Positions 60,280 through 64,000 of a stretch of 64,000 nucleotides of DNA are shown piece by piece. This stretch comes from JANNAT01 sp031384605 (lineage in GTDB: Bacteria; Pseudomonadota; Alphaproteobacteria; Rhodobacterales; Rhodobacteraceae): assembly GCA_031384605.1 (NCBI GenBank), contig JANNAT010000094.1, positions 1 to 64,000 of the forward strand, written 5' to 3'. The translations under genes were made by a program, and so were the position numbers. The first letter of the stretch is position 1. Each line of letters starts with the position of its first letter. The notes below the pieces were generated by a model. It was not told the origin of the DNA and did no database searches. It worked only from the letters and a program-made list of their open reading frames with translations.

Positions 60280-61713
60280 TCAGATAATCTCGATCAGCGC
60301 GCTTAGGCCCGACAGGGTTCTGATGCCAGTCAAGGTAACGACATCGCCGTCGCCAAAGTTGAACACCACACTGCCCGCGATGACGGATGCATGCTGCGAA
60401 ACAACCTGGGCCTTGGTCAAAGCAGCGTTGCCCCACAGTTCATCGTCGAAAATCAGTTTTTCGCGCGAAACACGGTCAAAGTCTGCGATCGAATCGCGGC
60501 CGTTGCCATTTTCGAAAACAAACGAGTCGATCCCGGTGCCGCCAAGCATTCTGTCACTGCCTGCACCGCCAAACAACTGGTCCGCGCCCGAGCCGCCAGA
60601 CAGATAGTCATTGTCCGCCCCGCCATAAACTTTGTCATTGCCCGCGCCGCCGTAAACGAAATCGTTGCCCGCGCCGCCAAACACAAAGTCATTGCCGCCC
60701 TCGCCGCCGATTTTGTCAACGCCGTCGTTACCAACCAGAATGTTCGCGCCTTTGTTGCCAACAATCAGGTTATCCGCGGCATTTCCTGTTGCGTCCAACG
60801 CGGCCACACCCAGCAGACGCACGTTGTTGATGCCGGTCAACAGTGTGATATCGCCAGAGCTGTAAAGCGTTTTGCCATCGACGACGTCCAACTTGACGTT
60901 GCCGCTGTCTGTCCCGATTGTCGCGGTAAAAAGTTCCGTTGCGCCAACCGAACCCGTCACATGAACGGATGCCATCGGCACTGCCAACTTGATGGCATAG
61001 CCCCCCGCCGAGGCGGATTCTGTTGCGCCAAAAACGGTTGGAATGACGGTTGATTCATCAATTTCTGTGTTCGCCGGCAGCAGTGCGATATCCGACGCGA
61101 CCATTGTCAGCCCGGCTTTGCCTTCGCCAATCGTGTAGAAACGGTCCAGGTTTTTGTCGTCATAGGCGACGCCGGTGATGAATACGTCCGAACCAGACTT
61201 GCCGAACGACTGCGCGACCATCGAGGCGTTGAAGCTGTTGGCACCGGATTGAAACCTGCCCAATTCCTGGGCGATGCCGATTTCGCTGAAGTTTTCTTTC
61301 ATCAGGTTGGCGCGGTGCCCTGCAGATTTGAACAGCGCGTCATGCTGCTTTGAGATCAGCAAATTCGCGCTGATCGCAGCGGTTGATCCTTGCCACGAGA
61401 TATTCTCACCGACTGTATTCCAGTCATAGCCCGCAGCAGTTGCCCGCTGACCCGGCGTCGATCCGCCAGAGCCGGTATGCGAAAACACATCAGCCGCCAG
61501 CATCCATTGTGCATGACCAACAGCCGTATTTTCCAACATGCTATTGTGCACAAGCACCTGCTTTGCGGCGGTCGTGATCGAACCCGGCTGCAACCCGGCA
61601 GTCAGGGCCACCCCCAAACGCGACGCTTCTGCGCCTGGGTCCAAACGAGCACGGTTCACCATTTCCAACATGTACTGTTCAGCAGCACTGATTGATGCCG
61701 TCATAAAGACCAT
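60280..61713 (-). CDS. CAP-domain protein with RTX calcium-binding repeats (secreted)
   Basis: A 477-residue exoprotein. The N-terminal CAP/SCP domain (residues ~10-165) has LVHNSMLENTAVGHAQWMLA, GENISWQGST and HRANLMKENFSEIGIAQELG. A linker of ~140 residues follows, then RTX nonapeptides (about 320-400: GGEGGNDFVFGGAGNDFVYG, GGADNDYLSGGSGADQL) and a C-terminal region typical of type I secretion signals. No N-terminal signal peptide, as expected for type I export. No HlyB/HlyD-type genes are nearby. Start ATG at 61711-61713 with AGGGGA upstream. Confidence 0.88.
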   Translation of the reverse strand: MVFMTASISAAEQYMLEMVNRARLDPGAEASRLGVALTAGLQPGSITTAAKQVLVHNSMLENTAVGHAQWMLAADVFSHTGSGGSTPGQRATAAGYDWNTVGENISWQGSTAAISANLLISKQHDALFKSAGHRANLMKENFSEIGIAQELGRFQSGANSFNASMVAQSFGKSGSDVFITGVAYDDKNLDRFYTIGEGKAGLTMVASDIALLPANTEIDESTVIPTVFGATESASAGGYAIKLAVPMASVHVTGSVGATELFTATIGTDSGNVKLDVVDGKTLYSSGDITLLTGINNVRLLGVAALDATGNAADNLIVGNKGANILVGNDGVDKIGGEGGNDFVFGGAGNDFVYGGAGNDKVYGGADNDYLSGGSGADQLFGGAGSDRMLGGTGIDSFVFENGNGRDSIADFDRVSREKLIFDDELWGNAALTKAQVVSQHASVIAGSVVFNFGDGDVVTLTGIRTLSGLSALIEII

Positions 61714-61859
61714 GATATTCCCCTAAGACTAATTGGCAGATTAACTCTGATCCAAGGGGTACCTGTCGATTGTGGCCGCAGATGGCCTGCTTTGTGGCCA
61801 CCCTGCCGCGCCATTGTTTCGCGGAGTAAGGGTAATCGGGCAGGCTGGCCGCTATTGTT

Positions 61860-63404
61860 TCACCTGCGCTTAAAAAGCGACCCCAAAACCCCCCGAATTA
61901 CGGCTTGACCGGTTTTCGACCCCAGACTGCGCGCAAAACTTTTTGCAAATGCCTCGCCCACCGAATCAGATCGCCCGGCGGCGCTGGGGCGTTTGGGCGC
62001 AGGGGCCTCTGCCCCGCCATCATAGCGGCGGGCGTTCTTGAACTCGGTTGAATCCCACCCTTTGATCGTGGGCCCTGCTTCGGCTGCGCTCGCCTCTTGC
62101 GCGGCCTTGTCGGCCTTGGCGCGCAGGCGTTCGTATGCCGAGTCGCGGTCAACGGTTTCGTTATACTTGGTCCCCATCGCCGATGAGGTCATCAATTGCG
62201 CGCGCAACGCATCTTCAATCGGCCCCAGTTGCGATGACGGCGGGCGGATCAGCGTGCGTTCAACCACCGATGGAATGCCCTTTGCCTCAAGGAAAGAGGT
62301 CACCGCCTCGCCTGTGCCGACATCGCGGATGGCGTCTTCGGTGGCAAAGCGCGGGTTGGCGCGGTAGGTTTCCGACGCCATGCGCAGATCCTTTTGGTCT
62401 TTGGCGGTAAAGGCGCGCAAAGCATGTTGCACGCGGTTTCCCAACTGACCCAAAATCACTTCGGGCACATCGGCAGGATTTTGGGTGATAAAGTAAATCC
62501 CCACGCCTTTTGACCGGATCAGGCGGGCCACCTGTTCAACCTTCTGCACCAGCGCGCGGGGTGCGTCGGTGAACAGCAAATGCGCCTCGTCAAAGAAGAA
62601 CACCAGTCTGGGCTTATCGGGATCGCCCACCTCGGGCAGGTTTTCGAACAGTTCTGACATCAGCCACAACAGGGACGTCGCATAAAGCCGCGGGCTGTTC
62701 ATCAGCTTATCCGCCGCCAGAATGTTAACGATGCCCATTCCATTGCCATCGGTGCGCATCAGATCGGCCAGATCCAACGCAGGTTCGCCAAACATTTGCG
62801 CAGCCCCCTGATTCTCCAGCACCAGCAGCCGGCGCTGAATGGCCCCCACAGACGTAGGCGAAACCAGACCAAAGCGGGCTGAAATCTCGGTCGCGTGGTC
62901 TGCAACAAAGGTCAGCAGCGCCTGCAAGTCTTTCAGATCCAGCAGCGGCAGTTGTTCTTCATCGGCCAGACGGAAGGCCACGTTCAAAACACCCTCCTGC
63001 GGTTCTGTCAGTTCCAGCAGGCGGCTAAGCAGCAGCGGGCCCATTTCGGCCACGGTGGCGCGGATGGGGTGGCCCTTTTCCCCGAACATATCCCAAAACA
63101 CCACCGGAAACGCGCGGTACTGCAGATCAAGCCCGATGGTTTGGGCGCGTTTCATAAACGGCTCATGCAGTTTATGGGTGGCGGACCCCGGCGCGCCAAG
63201 GCCCGACAGATCGCCTTTCACATCGGCCATGAACACAGGCACGCCTTCGGCAGAAAAGCCTTCGGCCAGAACCTGCAGCGTGACTGTCTTACCCGTGCCG
63301 GTTGCCCCTGCGATCAGACCATGGCGGTTGCCGTATTTCAGCAACAAAGATTGTGGCAACGCATAGCCTTCGCCACCCCCGCCCACGAAAATTGTTTCGC
63401 CCAT
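61860..63404 (-). CDS. HerA/YjgR-like ATPase (DUF853)
   Basis: A 514-residue P-loop ATPase of the HerA/FtsK superfamily: IFVGGGGEGYALPQSLLLKY at the start, Walker A AGATGTGKTVTLQVLAEGFS, Walker B RLVFFFDEAHLLFTDAP, an arginine-finger region GVGIYFITQNPADVPEVILG. The YjgR group is of unknown function; relatives act in DNA translocation or secretion. C-terminus (residues ~415-500) is Ala/Lys-rich. I prefer ATG 63404 (with GGGGACGG upstream) over in-frame ATGs at 63422 and 63446. Confidence 0.88.
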   Translation of the reverse strand: MGETIFVGGGGEGYALPQSLLLKYGNRHGLIAGATGTGKTVTLQVLAEGFSAEGVPVFMADVKGDLSGLGAPGSATHKLHEPFMKRAQTIGLDLQYRAFPVVFWDMFGEKGHPIRATVAEMGPLLLSRLLELTEPQEGVLNVAFRLADEEQLPLLDLKDLQALLTFVADHATEISARFGLVSPTSVGAIQRRLLVLENQGAAQMFGEPALDLADLMRTDGNGMGIVNILAADKLMNSPRLYATSLLWLMSELFENLPEVGDPDKPRLVFFFDEAHLLFTDAPRALVQKVEQVARLIRSKGVGIYFITQNPADVPEVILGQLGNRVQHALRAFTAKDQKDLRMASETYRANPRFATEDAIRDVGTGEAVTSFLEAKGIPSVVERTLIRPPSSQLGPIEDALRAQLMTSSAMGTKYNETVDRDSAYERLRAKADKAAQEASAAEAGPTIKGWDSTEFKNARRYDGGAEAPAPKRPSAAGRSDSVGEAFAKSFARSLGSKTGQAVIRGVLGSLFKRR

Positions 63405-63549
63405 CTGTGCCGTCCCCATCATTATGCTGCGGCGATCCACATTCACCGTTTGCGTGCAAAATACATTGTTAACCTAATCGTGCCAGTGTTGATCGCACAG
63501 ACCGCGCGTTTCGCATGGGACTGTGATGACTTCCTCCCTGTCTGACTGG

Positions 63550-63579
63550 CCGCACCCCCAAAAGGTGCGGTCTTTTTTT
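63550..63579 (+). terminator. Orphan intrinsic terminator
   Basis: Arms CCGCACC (63550-63556) and GGTGCGG (63564-63570), 7-base loop, then TCTTTTTTT. No forward gene precedes it; the upstream ~100 bp may carry a short RNA. Confidence 0.85.
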
Positions 63580-63613
63580 GGCGAAATGGGCGAAATCAGC
63601 CACAGATTTCATG

Positions 63614-63642
63614 TTGACGCTTGCCTCAAAGCGCCGTAGTTT
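63614..63642 (+). promoter_or_regulatory. Sigma70-like promoter for a candidate sRNA
   Basis: TTGACG, 17 bases, TAGTTT. It is correctly placed to start transcription near 63648, about 80 bases before a strong terminator. Confidence 0.5.
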
Positions 63643-63647
63643 GCTCC

Positions 63648-63727
63648 ATCAAGTCGGCCAGTCCGACAGGGAGCAAAGAAAATAGGTGTGGAAAAAGGGT
63701 CGGTTTGCCGGCCCTTTTTCTTTTTTG
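63648..63727 (+). ncRNA. Candidate small RNA (about 80 nt)
   Basis: Bounded by the promoter at 63614-63642 and a terminator hairpin (AAAAAGGGTCGG / CCGGCCCTTTTT around TTTG, 63692-63720) with a long T tract. A small internal hairpin (TCGG / CCGA) lies at the 5' end and an A-rich single-stranded stretch (GCAAAGAAAATAGG) precedes the terminator, a common Hfq-RNA layout. It could also be a leader/attenuator for the next gene. Novelty not tested. Confidence 0.45.
63691..63727 (+). terminator. Intrinsic terminator of the candidate sRNA
   Basis: A long near-perfect stem, four-base loop TTTG, and TTTTTCTTTTTT. One of the strongest terminators in the window, yet no forward gene lies just before it. 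Confidence 0.88.
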
Positions 63728-63878
63728 AAGGGATATCAAATTGTTACCTGGCTAAGCAGGTTTTTGCTTACCTTGACCTTAATTTTACCGCGCAGGGCCG
63801 CCTGTGCCGTTTTTCGCACCTGACTTGGGAAAAATGGCATGTTAGACCCTGCGGCGAACAACCAAGAAAGTGACAGTA

Positions 63879-64000
63879 ATGTCGATGATTGATTTTAGCC
63901 GTGCGATTGCCTTTTCCATTGGTCTTACCTTGGCCGCAATGCCGTTTTCCAGCGCAGCTTTTGCCCAAGATGCCACCACAGAACCTGCTGCGCCTGCCAC
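63879..64000 (+). CDS. Exported protein, N-terminus only (truncated by the window end)
   Basis: Forty codons are visible. They encode a signal peptide (MSMIDFSRAIAFSIGLTLAA, cleavage after AFA) and the start of an Ala/Pro/Thr-rich mature region (QDATTEPAAPA). This resembles the N-terminus of IalB-type (invasion-associated locus B) exported proteins of Rhodobacteraceae, but the family domain is outside the window. The start has an AAGAAAG-like ribosome site. Confidence 0.6.
   Translation, partial: MSMIDFSRAIAFSIGLTLAAMPFSSAAFAQDATTEPAAPA

Larger units (their letters stand above)
63447..63878. other. 432-bp intergenic region with two orphan forward terminators
   Basis: No protein gene convincingly fills this gap between the divergent HerA-like ATPase and the truncated exported-protein gene. 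It contains two intrinsic terminators reading rightward (63550-63579 and 63691-63727) and one promoter-like element (63614-63642), listed separately. Confidence 0.6.

Noticed and set aside
1..64000. CRISPR arrays, prophage, insertion sequences, secretion-system or defence islands
   Set aside because: No regularly spaced repeats, transposase, integrase (other than XerD), phage structural or nuclease/restriction genes were seen; gene order looks like ordinary chromosome.

Overview
The window is a gene-dense, largely syntenic stretch of an alphaproteobacterial chromosome. It is most likely from the Rhodobacteraceae (Roseobacter side). The evidence is the GC-rich coding sequence, the gene content (DUF924, DUF455, AsmA-like, RodZ-like and pirin genes, a urease operon with a small inserted membrane ORF), the order amiC-mrcA-prfB, an alphaproteobacterial LexA box (GAAC-N7-GAAC) before uvrA, and an RpiR-type inositol operator (GGAA-N6-TTCC). 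I see no prophage, insertion sequence, CRISPR array or obvious genomic island. The left edge (about 1-130) is low-complexity or chimeric and truncates iolD; the right edge truncates a secreted-protein gene.

Layout. 1-3.6 kb: myo-inositol catabolism (iolD partial, iolC-DUF2090, RpiR regulator with two matching operators). 3.7-8.4 kb: coaD, a CBS-domain protein, a periplasmic unknown, a LysR regulator divergent from mmsA, and a small DUF2892 protein. 8.4-9.6 kb: an orphan metzincin-like metalloprotease. 9.9-22 kb: uvrA, an MFS transporter, lpdA, DUF924, a second MFS transporter, queA and a 1,160-residue AsmA/YhdP-like protein. 22-37 kb: peroxiredoxin, DUF455, an M23 peptidase plus bactofilin pair, prfB, PBP1A, amidase AmiC, an aminotransferase, a DsbA-like protein, a cupin, ispG and a RodZ-like protein. 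Cell-envelope genes are concentrated here. 37-40.4 kb: M20 dipeptidase, GNAT, two tandem tRNA-Asp, pirin. 40.7-45.8 kb: a complete ureDA-(small ORF)-BCEFG operon. 45.8-50.6 kb: two tRNA-Val, an HU-like protein with a basic tail, lon, tgt. 50.6-54.5 kb: a TetR regulator convergent with a polar amino-acid ABC transporter whose last permease is frameshifted. 54.7-60.2 kb: aroB and aroK, divergent from a small membrane protein, a secreted 539-residue unknown, xerD and a CorC-like protein lacking its membrane domain. 60.3-64 kb: a CAP-RTX exoprotein, a HerA/YjgR-like ATPase, two orphan forward terminators (candidate sRNAs) and a truncated exported protein.

Most interesting signal: a family of intergenic elements (five clear copies, one degenerate) at 25.4, 29.4, 32.8, 39.3, 46.0 and 51.3 kb. 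Each has a constant hairpin (five G, a T-rich loop with TTTCACA, five C). It is followed by a central hairpin whose sequence changes almost completely between copies while its pairing is kept, and then by a constant tail (CCCCCGTGGGATATTTTT, then GAACAGATGAA or close variants). All copies have the same orientation, tail facing the 3' end of the leftward gene or tRNA. That covariation points to a selected DNA or RNA structure at transcript 3' ends. Smaller leads are the paired RpiR operators, a large nested inverted repeat between coaD and the CBS gene, several perfect palindromes in promoter regions, and a promoter-terminator unit near 63.65 kb.
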